Shown here piece after piece: positions 8,390-17,100 of a DNA stretch of 35,068 bases (its first letter is position 1; every line of letters begins with the position of its first letter). This DNA is from Thermoplasmata archaeon. GTDB lineage: Archaea > Thermoplasmatota > Thermoplasmata > Lutacidiplasmatales > UBA184. The notes beneath the pieces are model-generated. The model did no database searches and had not been told where the DNA came from. It saw only the letters and a program-made list of their open reading frames with translations. The stretch is from positions 1 through 35,068 of the forward strand of contig JASHUJ010000186.1 of NCBI GenBank assembly GCA_030040035.1, written 5' to 3'. Position numbers and translations under genes: made by a program.

Positions 8390-9543
8390 GTCAGGATCTC
8401 CTTGAGCCGGCCCGTGTCGATCGCGTGGCGGACCTCGAGCGCGATCCGGCGCCCGGTGCTCATCGGACCGCGCCAGAGCGCGTTGCCGTACGGGTGGCCG
8501 AGGCCCAGGTGGACGTTCGTGCCGCCCCCGATGCGCGCCGCGACATCGAAGACGGTCGGCCGGCCGTCGCGGTCGAGACACGTCTGCAGGCAGAACGGGC
8601 CGAGGATCCCGGGCGGGTAGCGCGCGCGCGCCGCGTCCACGAACTGTTCGCCGATCCGGAACACCTCCTCGAGGATCGACTCCCGGACCGTGAGCGTGCC
8701 GTGGCCCACGACCGTGTAGTCGGGGATGCGCGACGCCTCGGGGAGCTCGAGCTGCTGGGCCGCGGGAAGGCGCACGAGGCCATCGAGACTGCTCTCCCGC
8801 CGCTCGTCGACCCCGAGGAGTTCGAGCCCCTCCGGACGGGGGTGCAGCGGCGAGAAGAAGAAGTTGAAGTTGAACACGGGACCGATCACGTACTCCTCGA
8901 TCCGGGCGGTCGCGAGATCGTCCTTGGCGATCGTCCCCTGGGCGATAAGCTGGTCGCTCTTCCGGCGGTACTCCCGCGGGCTCGCGGCCGTGAAGAACCC
9001 GCGTTCGAGCCGGCGCTTCGCGTGGGGGAGCTTCACGATCGCGAGCGAGTCGATCGCGTCGGGGGAAGAGATCCGGCGCGGGATCCGGATCCCGGCCTCC
9101 TCGAGGAGCGTGTAGTAGTTCGCGCGCTCGCTCCGCTCCTCGATCCGGAGCATCGCGCGCGCCCCCACGATCGGGACGCGCAGCTCGTCCTCGATCGTCG
9201 CGAGCGGCACGTAGGAGGAGAGCGCGCGGTTCGGCACCAGGAGCGCGCCGTGACGGCGCAGCCGCTCCTGGTTCGCGGGCGTCGCGAGGTCCGCGAACTT
9301 GGGGAGCGTCCAGATCTCGTCCACGCAGCCGCGCCGGCGGAGCCCGCCCGGGCTGCGGATCGTCCGGAAGTAGCGGGCGTACGTCGCGTCCCGGCCCTCC
9401 TCGGCGATAACGAGGCTCGGAAAGCTCTCGGTCACGGCGCCGTCGGCGACGTCCAGCGCGGAGTGGGATCCGATCGTGGCCAAAACGGGTGTACGGGGAT
9501 ACTCGTCGACGAGGGCGCGGACTTCGGAAACGGAGAGGACCAT
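8386..9543 (-). CDS. purP: FAICAR synthetase PurP (formate/ATP-dependent)
   Basis: PurP makes FAICAR from AICAR, formate and ATP, the archaeal folate-free route to the ninth step of purine synthesis. The protein has 385 residues. It has the ATP-grasp signatures of the family: VLATIGSHSALDVADGA at the N-terminus, VGARAMLRIEERSERANYY, FNFNFFFSP in the centre, GPFCLQTCLD and DVAARIGGGTNVHLGLGHPY near the end. These also distinguish it from the related PurP-like paralogues, though a paralogue function cannot be fully excluded. The ATG is 28 nt from a TTAAG box, so the mRNA is probably leaderless. Its stop overlaps the gcvT GTG by 4 nt. A second AICAR-formylating enzyme (PurH) is encoded at 23857-25425. 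Confidence 0.93.
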   Translation of the reverse strand: MVLSVSEVRALVDEYPRTPVLATIGSHSALDVADGAVTESFPSLVIAEEGRDATYARYFRTIRSPGGLRRRGCVDEIWTLPKFADLATPANQERLRRHGALLVPNRALSSYVPLATIEDELRVPIVGARAMLRIEERSERANYYTLLEEAGIRIPRRISSPDAIDSLAIVKLPHAKRRLERGFFTAASPREYRRKSDQLIAQGTIAKDDLATARIEEYVIGPVFNFNFFFSPLHPRPEGLELLGVDERRESSLDGLVRLPAAQQLELPEASRIPDYTVVGHGTLTVRESILEEVFRIGEQFVDAARARYPPGILGPFCLQTCLDRDGRPTVFDVAARIGGGTNVHLGLGHPYGNALWRGPMSTGRRIALEVRHAIDTGRLKEILT

Positions 9544-9557
9544 TCGAGGGGACGGCG

Positions 9558-11762
9558 CTAACGGAACTTAAGCTCTCGCGCCACCCGTTCCGGAGCGAGG
9601 GGCAACTCGCGGACGTGCGCGCCGGCGGCGTCGCGCACCGCCGCGGCGATCGTCGCCGGGACCGGGATGATCGGCGGCTCACCGAGCCCTTTCGCCCCGA
9701 ACGGCCCGGCGCCCGGGAAGCCCTCGAGGAAATGGACCTCGATCGGCGGGACCTCGCGCAGCGTGGGGATGCGGTAGTCCACGAGCCCCGCGTTCTCGAG
9801 CCGGCCGTCGTCCGACCAGATCGCTTCCTCGGTGAGCGCAGCCCCGAGCCCCATCGCGACCCCGCCCTCCACCTGCGCGCGCGCGCTCGGAAGATCGACG
9901 ACGACCCCCGCGTCGTGGAACGCCGCATAGCGGAGGACGCGCACCGAGCCGGTCTGGGGATCGACCTCCACCTGGGCTACGTGGGCCGCACCGGTGAAGT
10001 CGGTGAACGCGTAGAACGCGCCGTCCAGGACGACGCTCTCGTCGATCTCCCCCGAGCGTCCGTAATGCTTACCGTCGGCGGCGAGCCCACCCGCCGCCGT
10101 CTCGGCGGGGGTCAAGAGCTCGGCCACGCGCCGGCGGCCCGAGCCGTGCACGGCCACGATCTCGCCGTCCAGCACCGCGAGCGTCACCGGGCCGGGGCTC
10201 CCGAGCCGCTCGCCGAGGCGGGCGAGGAGACTGACGAGCGCCGCGTCGACCGCCCGCCCCAGCGCGCCGACCGTGCGGCTGCCGAAGACGCCGGCGTCGA
10301 ACGGCGCGCCCGCGGAGTCGCGGTACTCGACCCGCACCTGCTCCACCGGGAGGCCGCTCCGCCGGGCGGCGACCTGCGCGAGCCCGACGACGACGCTCCC
10401 GCTGCCGATCTCCCGCTCGCCCTGAAGGATGACGAGCTCCGTCGGAGAAAGGACGACCCGCGCCTCGCCGCCGGCTCCCGTGCTCGTCGACCAGAACCCG
10501 AGCCCGATCCCGACTCCCTGGCCCGGCGGGGCCTCCGACCGCCACCGGGCCGCGAGCGCCCGGGCGCTCTCGAACGCGCTCGCGAGCCCGAAGGGGAGCA
10601 CGCGCTGGCCGAACGGGGTCCGGTCCCCCTCGCGCCATAGATGCCGGGCCTTGAACGTCGCCGGATCGATCCCCGCCGCGCGGGCGACCGCGGCGAGGTG
10701 CGACTCGACCACGAACGCGGCCTGAGGGGCGAACGGCGCCCGGTGCGGACCGAACGGGGGCTTGTTGGTGCGGACCGCGTACCCCTCGACCTCGAAGGCG
10801 GGCGCGCGGTACGGACCGAGCAGAAATCCGATCGCGTAGCCGGTCGCGAAGTCCCGGCCGGGCAGGGAGGTCCCGACGTCGAGCAACAGCCGCACCCGGC
10901 GCGCCGTGATCTCGCCCGCGTTCACCGCCGTCTCCATCCGCACGACGGCGGGCAGCGTCGTCCGTCCGAGCCGGAACTCCTCCGCGTAGCTGAGCGCGAG
11001 GCGGACCGGTCGGCCCGCCGCCCGGGCGAGCAGGAGGGCGTACGGCTCGAGGAACGCCGCGCCCTTCCCGCCGAATCCGCCCCCGACCCACGTCCCCTCG
11101 ACGACGAGCGCCGCCTCGGGGATCCCGAGGATCGACGCGGTATCCTCGCGAGCCCCGAACGGGCTCTGGGTGGACGTGCGGACCCGCCAGCCGCCGTCGG
11201 TCACCTCGGCGACGCACGCGTGCGGCTCGAGCGCGACCTGGTGCACGCTCGCCGTCCGGTACGTCTCCGCAACGACCGTCGCGCTGTCGCGGAACGCCCC
11301 GTCGACGTCCCCGCGACGCGCGTGCACGTGCGCGGCGACGCGAGCGGGGTCCTCGATCTTCTCGCGGGGCCATTCGGGGAAGAGGTCGTCGAGATCGGTC
11401 GCGACCGGTAGCGGCTCGACCGAGATGCGCACGGCGCGGGCCGCTTCCCGCGCGAGCGACCGGGTCGGGGCGGCCACGGCCGCGACGGGCTGCTGGAGGT
11501 ACGAGACGCGTTCGGAGGGGAACGGGGGGCGCTCGGGGTCGCCCGTGCCGCCGTCCACAAGCCCCGCGACGTCCGCGGCGCCGATCGCGACGACCCCGGG
11601 AAGGGCGCGCGCGGGCGAGAGGTCGACCGAGAGCCGTCGGCCGTGCGCCACGGGGGCCAGGACGAGCGCCCCCCAGAGCATCCCGGGTACGTCGAGGTCC
11701 TCCCCGTACACGGCGGCGCCGGCGAGCTTCACCGCGCCGTCGGGCCGGGCGGTCGCGCTCAC
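9558..11762 (-). CDS. Molybdenum hydroxylase large (Mo-binding) subunit, xanthine dehydrogenase family
   Basis: The molybdopterin-cytosine-dinucleotide subunit of a three-part aerobic hydroxylase, 734 residues from GTG 11762. That GTG overlaps the upstream stop as GTGA, which fixes the start. Typical motifs are GAAVYGEDLDVPGMLWGALV (residues 15-34), VALEPHACVAEV, TWVGGGFGGKG (224-234) and the C-terminal GAKGLGE, whose Glu (about 695) is the catalytic base of the family. It lacks the AYxCSFR loop of true (form I) carbon-monoxide dehydrogenases. The matching place reads GPHRAPFAPQ (338-347), where xanthine dehydrogenases have GAFRGFGxPQ, so the substrate pocket is unusual. The substrate could be a purine, aldehyde or N-heterocycle and cannot be named. 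Order in the operon: FAD, 2Fe-2S, Mo subunit. Confidence 0.9.
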   Translation of the reverse strand: MSATARPDGAVKLAGAAVYGEDLDVPGMLWGALVLAPVAHGRRLSVDLSPARALPGVVAIGAADVAGLVDGGTGDPERPPFPSERVSYLQQPVAAVAAPTRSLAREAARAVRISVEPLPVATDLDDLFPEWPREKIEDPARVAAHVHARRGDVDGAFRDSATVVAETYRTASVHQVALEPHACVAEVTDGGWRVRTSTQSPFGAREDTASILGIPEAALVVEGTWVGGGFGGKGAAFLEPYALLLARAAGRPVRLALSYAEEFRLGRTTLPAVVRMETAVNAGEITARRVRLLLDVGTSLPGRDFATGYAIGFLLGPYRAPAFEVEGYAVRTNKPPFGPHRAPFAPQAAFVVESHLAAVARAAGIDPATFKARHLWREGDRTPFGQRVLPFGLASAFESARALAARWRSEAPPGQGVGIGLGFWSTSTGAGGEARVVLSPTELVILQGEREIGSGSVVVGLAQVAARRSGLPVEQVRVEYRDSAGAPFDAGVFGSRTVGALGRAVDAALVSLLARLGERLGSPGPVTLAVLDGEIVAVHGSGRRRVAELLTPAETAAGGLAADGKHYGRSGEIDESVVLDGAFYAFTDFTGAAHVAQVEVDPQTGSVRVLRYAAFHDAGVVVDLPSARAQVEGGVAMGLGAALTEEAIWSDDGRLENAGLVDYRIPTLREVPPIEVHFLEGFPGAGPFGAKGLGEPPIIPVPATIAAAVRDAAGAHVRELPLAPERVARELKFR
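9567..9572 (-). promoter_or_regulatory. TATA-like box for purP-gcvT
   Basis: CTTAAG inside the 3' end of the molybdenum-hydroxylase gene. The first T of TTAAG is 28 nt before the purP ATG. This gives purP-gcvT its own promoter, independent of the upstream hydroxylase operon. Confidence 0.55.
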
Positions 11763-12235
11763 GGGAGCCCCTCCCGAGCGGCGCGCGCCGCCCGGACGAT
11801 CGTCGAGTACCCGGTGCACCGGCAGAGGTTGCCCCCGAGGTCCTCGAGGAGCTCGTCGAGCGGGGTCGACCGACCGGCCTCGCGCAGGAGGCCGGTGAGC
11901 GCCATCACGAACCCCGGCGTGCAGTACCCGCACTGCAGGGCGCCGGCCGACTCGAACGCTGCGCGCACGCGCTCGCCGACCGGGTCCGAACGGACGCCCT
12001 CGATCGTCGTGATCGCCGCCCCATCGGCGTCCCGCGCGAGCAGGAGGCAGGAGAGGACGGCGTGGCCGTCCCGGAGGACGGTGCACGCACCGCACTCGCC
12101 GGTGCGGCATCCCTCCTTCGTTCCCTTGAGCCCGAGGCGCCAGCGCACCGTGTCAAGGAGCCGCTCCTCGGGCGGCACGTCCGCGAGCTCGGTCGGCCGA
12201 CCGTTCACCGAGAGGCGCAGCCGGCCCCCGCTCAC
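11759..12235 (-). CDS. Molybdenum hydroxylase 2Fe-2S subunit
   Basis: A 158-residue iron-sulfur subunit that carries electrons from the Mo site to FAD. The plant-type ferredoxin cluster ligands are Cys43, Cys48 and Cys51 (GCRTGECGACTV) plus Cys63. The second cluster, in the helical domain, uses Cys102 and Cys105 (QCGYCTPGFVM) and Cys138 and Cys140 (CRCTGY). All eight cysteines are present, so both [2Fe-2S] centres should form. The length matches CoxS/XdhC-type subunits. The start is GTG 12235, sharing GTGA with the stop of the FAD-subunit gene. Its own stop shares GTGA with the start of the Mo subunit. Confidence 0.95.
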   Translation of the reverse strand: MSGGRLRLSVNGRPTELADVPPEERLLDTVRWRLGLKGTKEGCRTGECGACTVLRDGHAVLSCLLLARDADGAAITTIEGVRSDPVGERVRAAFESAGALQCGYCTPGFVMALTGLLREAGRSTPLDELLEDLGGNLCRCTGYSTIVRAARAAREGLP

Positions 12236-13083
12236 GATCCCGCCTTCTCGCCGCTCGCCCGTCGCACCGCGCGCTCCAGGAGCGGGCGCACGATCTGTCG
12301 GCGGTACGCCTCCGAGGCGCGCTTGTCGCCGACGATCGGCGCGCGCGTGCTGAGCACGTGCGCGCCCCGGTCGAGGTCCGACCGGGCGGGCGGGAGCACG
12401 GGCCCGAGCGCGTCCTCGACCTCAGGAACCAGGAGCGGTCGCGGCGGGAAACCGGCGACCGCGACCCGCCAGCGGGCTCGGGCCGGGGAGTACGCGACCG
12501 CCACCGCCATCTGAGAGATATCGCGGAACGGCCGGACCCGCTGCCAGAGGTACGCCGACGGCCGCGGCTCGGGGAAGCGGACCGATCGGATCAGCTCGGC
12601 CGGTCGCAGCGCCGTCCGACGCGAACCGATCACGAACTGGTCGACCGGTACGGTACGCGCTCCCTGGGGCCCGACGAGGTCGATCTCCGCGTCCAGCGCC
12701 AACAGCATCGGCACGAGGTCGGACGCCGGGGCCGACCGTCCGAGGTTGCCCCCGAGCGTCGCCTGGTGACGGAGCGCGACGCTCCCGACCGCGCGGACCG
12801 CGGTGTAGAGGCCGGGCAGGCGCGTTCGCACCTCGGGGTCGGTCTCGAGACGACGGAGCGGCAGCGTGCTCCCGACCGTGAGGATCGGCCCGTTCCAGTC
12901 GAGCGTCTGCCAGGGCAACCGGCGGAGCGAGACGACCCGACGCGGCGCGAGTCGCCCGTCGTCGAGATCGAAGAGGAGGTCGGTCCCTCCGGCGAGCGGG
13001 ACGGCGTCCGAGGCGCCGAGCGCGCCGAGCTCGGCGATCGCCTCGTCCGGTGTCGCGGGGGCGACGAGCTCGAACGGCGCCAC
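12232..13083 (-). CDS. Molybdenum hydroxylase FAD-binding subunit
   Basis: The flavoprotein subunit (CoxM/XdhB type), 283 residues from GTG 13083, the first gene of the operon. FAD-binding signatures are LAGGTDLLFDL near residues 33-43 and ATLGGNLGRSAPASDLVPML near 105-124, with the C-terminal CO_deh_flav_C domain at about 170-275. The open frame runs well upstream of GTG 13083, but that extension shows no domain and crosses the divergent regulator. An ATAAG box begins 29 nt before this GTG, which supports a leaderless start here. Its stop overlaps the 2Fe-2S subunit start by 4 nt. Confidence 0.92.
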   Translation of the reverse strand: MAPFELVAPATPDEAIAELGALGASDAVPLAGGTDLLFDLDDGRLAPRRVVSLRRLPWQTLDWNGPILTVGSTLPLRRLETDPEVRTRLPGLYTAVRAVGSVALRHQATLGGNLGRSAPASDLVPMLLALDAEIDLVGPQGARTVPVDQFVIGSRRTALRPAELIRSVRFPEPRPSAYLWQRVRPFRDISQMAVAVAYSPARARWRVAVAGFPPRPLLVPEVEDALGPVLPPARSDLDRGAHVLSTRAPIVGDKRASEAYRRQIVRPLLERAVRRASGEKAGS

Positions 13084-13182
13084 GACCGTCCCAGCGCGAC
13101 GAGCCCGCTTATCGTTTGGTGGAACGGCGGTCCCGAGAGTCCCACTTTTTATCCGTGGAAGGAGTCCGGCTCGGCATCCTCC
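13084..13182. promoter_or_regulatory. Divergent promoter region, Mo-hydroxylase operon and winged-helix regulator
   Basis: A 99-nt spacer between two divergent starts. On the minus strand, ATAAG (13112-13108) lies 29 nt before GTG 13083. On the plus strand, TTTTTATCC (about 13146-13154) lies some 30-35 nt before ATG 13183. The two boxes are about 35 nt apart, so a regulator bound between them could control both directions. Confidence 0.5.
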
Positions 13183-13710
13183 ATGCCTTTCGAGCTCGCG
13201 TTGCGTTACAGTACCCCGCTCACCCCGATTTCGGACCTCGACGAGGTGCTGCGCGAGTTCCTCCGCCTGGTCGGGTACTTGCCCGACGGCGAGGAGGGCC
13301 GCGGCTCCGAGGGGCCGATCGCGCAGAGCCTCGCCTACCGACTGGTTCGGGATTGCTTCCTCAAGGACCCCGCGCGCCCGTGGTACATCGAGGAAGTGAC
13401 CGCGGTCCTGAAGACGTCGAAGCCGACCGTGTACCGGCACATCAACAAGCTCAAGGCTCTCGATCTGCTGGAGGAGGTGGGGGGCGCGGCGGACGGCAAG
13501 GGCCGGAAGGGCTACCGGTTGCGCTACGGGAACCTCGCCCGGGCCTGGGACTTCACCGAGGCGAACGCTCAGAATGCCCTCAAGCGCTACCGGGAGACGG
13601 TGAACCACTTGCAGAGCCTCCTCGAGCAGCGCACCGCCGAGGCCGTGCCTCGGCTCCTCACCACGTCGGCGGGCGTGCGCGGGGCGCGCGAACGGGGCGG
13701 TCCGCGATGA
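13183..13710 (+). CDS. Winged-helix transcriptional regulator
   Basis: A 175-residue protein with a winged helix-turn-helix near residues 66-115. The recognition region reads WYIEEVTAVLKTSKPTVYRH, followed by INKLKALDLLEE and a basic wing (GKGRKGYRLRYG). Residues 120-155 form a helical tail (ARAWDFTEANAQNALKRYRE) that could be a dimerisation coiled coil. The fold resembles ArsR-like/archaeal HTH regulators, but I cannot name a subfamily or ligand. The gene diverges from the Mo-hydroxylase operon, so local control of that operon is a reasonable inference. It is followed, with an ATGA overlap, by the 101-residue gene at 13707. Confidence 0.8.
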   Translation: MPFELALRYSTPLTPISDLDEVLREFLRLVGYLPDGEEGRGSEGPIAQSLAYRLVRDCFLKDPARPWYIEEVTAVLKTSKPTVYRHINKLKALDLLEEVGGAADGKGRKGYRLRYGNLARAWDFTEANAQNALKRYRETVNHLQSLLEQRTAEAVPRLLTTSAGVRGARERGGPR

Positions 13711-14012
13711 GCGCCCCGAACGCCGGCGCGAAGAAGCCGACGATCGGCCTCACGGCCGGCTCGCGCGTGCGGCTGCGCTCGGCCGGGCCCGATGACGAGG
13801 CGATCGTCTCGACCGGCATCTTCCGGGGCCTCGTCTCGATCGGAGGGGACAACGCCCTCGCGATCGAGCTCGAGGGGGCGGACGGGGACGAGAAGGGCCG
13901 CGTGCGGCTCGTCCCGATCCCGGCGCTCCTCGCGGTCGACATCCTCGAGGCGGCGAAGCCCGAGGAAGAGAAGCGGAACGAGCCGACGCCGTCGGCGAAC
14001 TACTTCCGGTAG
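13707..14012 (+). CDS. Small beta-rich protein, unknown function
   Basis: A 101-residue acidic protein that I do not recognise. The segment GSRVRLRSAGPDDEAIVSTG followed by IFRGLVSIGGDNALAIEL and KGRVRLVPIPALLAVDILEA looks like five or six beta strands, resembling an SH3-like or Sm-like small barrel. The last 20 residues are charged and probably disordered. The ATG overlaps the stop of the winged-helix gene as ATGA, so the two are translated together and probably act together. The stop is 11 nt from the 3' end of the convergent tRNA-Arg gene. Confidence 0.65.
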   Translation: MSAPNAGAKKPTIGLTAGSRVRLRSAGPDDEAIVSTGIFRGLVSIGGDNALAIELEGADGDEKGRVRLVPIPALLAVDILEAAKPEEEKRNEPTPSANYFR

Positions 14013-14023
14013 ACGGCCCGGGA

Positions 14024-14123
14024 CGGGCTTGCTGGGAGTTCCGTCGCGCGCGCCCGCGCGATTTCGAACCCAGGTCGTTGGCTTCGAAGGCCAACAGGAT
14101 AGTCCAGACTACCCCACAAGCCC
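14024..14123 (-). tRNA. tRNA-Arg (anticodon UCG) with a T-loop intron
   Basis: The cloverleaf is complete once a 25-nt intron is removed. The acceptor stem GGGCTTG (14123-14117) pairs perfectly with CAAGCCC (14031-14025), with discriminator G at 14024 and no encoded CCA. The D-arm has GG in its loop. The anticodon stem TTGGC/GCCAA encloses the 7-nt loop CTTCGAA, giving anticodon TCG, which reads CGA arginine codons. A 4-nt variable region follows. The T-stem CTGGG pairs with CCCAG (14036-14032). As encoded the T-loop has 32 nt; after splicing it is the canonical TTCGAAT. Exon 1 is 14123-14063 (61 nt) and exon 2 is 14037-14024 (14 nt), for a mature length of 75 nt. The D-stem is imperfect (two clear G-C pairs), the only weak point. 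Confidence 0.93.
14038..14062 (-). other. 25-nt archaeal tRNA intron at position 59/60 with BHB motif
   Basis: The fold is a strict bulge-helix-bulge. The outer helix is the T-stem CTGGG/CCCAG. The central 4-bp helix is TTCG (14068-14065) with CGGA (14043-14040), one U-G pair. The 3-nt bulges are AAA (14064-14062) and ACT (14039-14037). The intron hairpin is TCGCGCG (14061-14055), loop GGCG, CGCGCGA (14050-14044). Cutting after the second base of each bulge gives exactly a 7-nt T-loop. Confidence 0.88.
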
Positions 14124-14148
14124 GACCTCCGGCCGGACGCGTTCGTCG

Positions 14149-14154
14149 CTATTT
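14149..14154 (-). promoter_or_regulatory. TATA-like box for tRNA-Arg
   Basis: AAATAG on the minus strand within CCAAATAGC, 26-31 nt before the tRNA 5' end at 14123. It lies between the polC stop and the tRNA, giving the tRNA its own promoter. Confidence 0.5.
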
Positions 14155-14174
14155 GGCCGTTCCGAGCGTACGGT

Positions 14175-17100
14175 TCACGGACCGCGGGGGCCGGCCGGGG
14201 CGGGGCGGAATCGGTCGAGCGTGGTCTGGGAGCTCGCGCCGGGGAAGAGCGTCGCCACCGAGTCGGCGAGCAGCTCGATGCGCTGGCGGACGTACGGCGT
14301 GATCCCGTCGATACCGGCGAGGCGTTGGGAGAGCGGCAGATACTTGCGGACCGATGCCTCGTAGACCGTCGAGAGGAGCTCGCCGTCGCACCGGGCCCCG
14401 CCGGGCCGCAAGGCGACGCACCGACCCGAGAGCGGCGGCCGTCGGTAGGACGTACCGCACTCCTTGCAGCGGAACTTCTGAGTCGCGTAGCTCTTCAGAT
14501 TCCCCATGACGTCGGGGAGGAAGTGGGCGTTGAGGACCAGCGTCACCGCCTCGGCGACGTCCACCGCGCGGATCTCGGCCGCGAGCACGGTCGAGCGCTC
14601 GACCATCTCGGCCATCGAGCGGCTCTCGCGGTACGCGGACCGGACCGGGCCCCCCGCGATGCGGCGGGTGTCGTGGGTGAACCGGTACGCCCGGAGCGCC
14701 TCGGGGGTCCCCAGGCGGCGGCCGACCTTGTCGAGGAGGCCGTCGACCTCCTTCGCCGGCCGCCGTTCGTCGGCGGCGCGGTAGAGCGCGAGCGGGTAGT
14801 GGGCCCCGACGTCCAGGTTGTGCGCCTCCTTGTCGACCTCGGTCGGGTCGATCCGCGTCGTCAGGACGAGGGGCTTGTCCATCAGCGCGCCGCGGCTCGC
14901 GGGCAGGTAGGCCCGGGAGAAGTTGAGGAGCGCATCGAGGAGCAGCGTGACGGAGTCCTCGTCCCCGTCGCAATTCCGCCGCTTCGCCGCGTGGAAGACC
15001 GGGTGGGCGAAGCAGGCCTCGGCCTCGGTGAAACCGAGGACGCGGCCCGCGACCGCCCCCGAGGTGTGGGGCGCGAGGGCGGTGACGATCTGCCCTACTA
15101 GGTCCTCGGGGCGCGCGGCCCGGTAGAATGGCTCGAGGTTGTAGAGGCGCACGAGCTCGTCATCGACGAACTGGGCGAGACGAGTGAGATACGTCCCGCA
15201 GGACCGGGAGACGATCAGGTCCTGCGGCGCGAGCTCGATCAGCTGCTCCGCGTCCGTGATCGGAGCCCCGGTCCAGTCCGTCGCGTAGCCGAGCCGCGCG
15301 AGCGTCGGGAGGTCGATCCCGATCTCCGCCGGGCGGAAGTGCGTGAGCGGGAGATCGGTGAGGTCGAATCGGGCCGTCCCGTCCTGGTAGACCGAGATCG
15401 CGTGGGTCGCCCGGAGGATCCCCTTCTCGAGCGGTTCCGGGACCTTGCCCGGCGACGTGAGGCCCTTGACGCCCTTGACGACGGGCACCTTGCCGAGATG
15501 CAGGCGGGAGAGCGCCTCGCTCCACAAGGGGGCGATCGGCAGGGTCTCGGAGACGACGCGGCCGGTCGGCTCGGTGTGGGCTCCGCACGGGCAGCGCGTC
15601 CAGACGGTGGTCCGACCGCACGCCGGGCAGGTCCGGACCCCGAGGTCGACCTTCGTGCCCTCGCGCATCGTGTTGCGGGCCGCCTCCGGCACCGAACGGC
15701 TCGCCCCGCCCGCCGTCCCGACCGGGAACAGCGCGTGGATGTTCGGCTGCATCGCCCGCTGGTACGCCTTCTCCGGTCGGCCGACGCGACCTCCGACGCG
15801 GGACGGGGCGCGCGCTCGTACCGACACTCCCGCCAATCGGCTCACGTAGTCCAGCGGGTCGGTTCCGGGAGGATCGAGTGCGACACGTCGGATGAGGAGC
15901 GAGCCCTCCACCGAGAGCCCGAGCGCCCCCACGAGCGCCGCGCTGGGGTCGGGCTCGCCCCGGAGTCGGTCCGGCTCGAGCGGGAACGACAGGAATCCCA
16001 GGCGGGCGAGCGGCTCGTGCCAGGACGGGTCGCGCGGTAGTTCGAGGGCGCCATCCCGCCAGCTACCGGATCGCTCGACGAACTCGGAGAGCGCTCGGAT
16101 CTCGGCCGTCGTGAGGTCGTGCCAGAAGAGGAGCCAGCGGGGGTGGAGCGGGACGGAGCGCTCGCGCGCGAGCGCGCTGGCCTCGTCGTACGTCGCGAGC
16201 GACGCCCCGTAGACCGGATCGACCCCGGCGGCCCGGAGTTCTTCGAGGTGGCGATCGAGGGAGTACGCGCCGGGCACGAGCGGACGGTTGTTCTCGACGA
16301 ACTCGCCGAAGGAGACGAGCAGCTCGCCGAGGTCGAGGATCCGCGTCACCCGGGGTCGCAGCTCCTCCGCCCGCGCGACGTCGTGGACCGCGGTCACGGT
16401 GCCGTCGTCGAGCTCGACGATCGGTCCGTCGATCGTGTCGCAGACCGCCATCGCGGTCGCCTTCCCAGGGTACTCGAGCTTGACCTGCGTGCCGATCGCC
16501 ACGAAGTGCTGGAGGATCACCATCGCCGCCGGGTTGATCGCGCACGCGGCGAGGCCCGTCGTCCGGGCCCGCCCGTAGACGAGCCGGAACCCGCCCGGGT
16601 GGTTCGGGTGCGCCAGGACCGGCCGGCCCCCGACCGAGTCCTGGAGGTACTTCGGCGTGCGCGTCTCCTCCTCGTCGACCGCGCCGTGGCCGATCTCGGC
16701 GAGGAACTCCCAGCCGTCGATCCCAAGGTTCTCGACGATCTTTCGCACCTTCGCGGCCTTCTGGCAGAGGCCCTCGGCGATCACGAGACACGCCCCTCCG
16801 CGGATCCCGTTGGTCGGGACGCGGGCCAGGTTGCGGAAGGAGCTCACCTCCGCGTCGCCCTCGGTCGCCTCGCCCGAGATCGCGACCGGCACGTTCCGGG
16901 CGATCCGTTCGATCTCCGCGGCGGTCGGCACGTACTGGAGGTGCTGATGGTACTTGTAGAGCGGGATCTCCTCCTGGTACCGCTCGACCTCGCCCGGTTC
17001 GGGCACGTACCGGGCGAGGCCAAGGTCGCGTCGCACGACGTCCGCGAGCAGGACGCTCAGCGCCTGCGCGGTCGCGCCCGCCGCCCGGATCGGTCCGGCG

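Noticed and set aside
8390-9928. Long N-terminal extension of the gcvT frame
   Set aside because: The extension runs antiparallel-in-frame over purP on the same strand and has no domain. The GTGA overlap at 8386-8389 marks the real start.
9558-11762. Aerobic carbon-monoxide dehydrogenase (CoxL)
   Set aside because: The three-subunit order looks like coxMSL, but the AYxCSFR active-site loop of true CO dehydrogenase is absent.
14038-14062. The GC-rich hairpin as a terminator of the upstream gene
   Set aside because: It has no T-run, lies inside the tRNA, and its flanks pair precisely as an intron motif.
14024-14123. tRNA pseudogene with a broken T-arm
   Set aside because: The acceptor, anticodon and T-stems pair perfectly and the insert forms a strict BHB whose removal restores a canonical T-loop.
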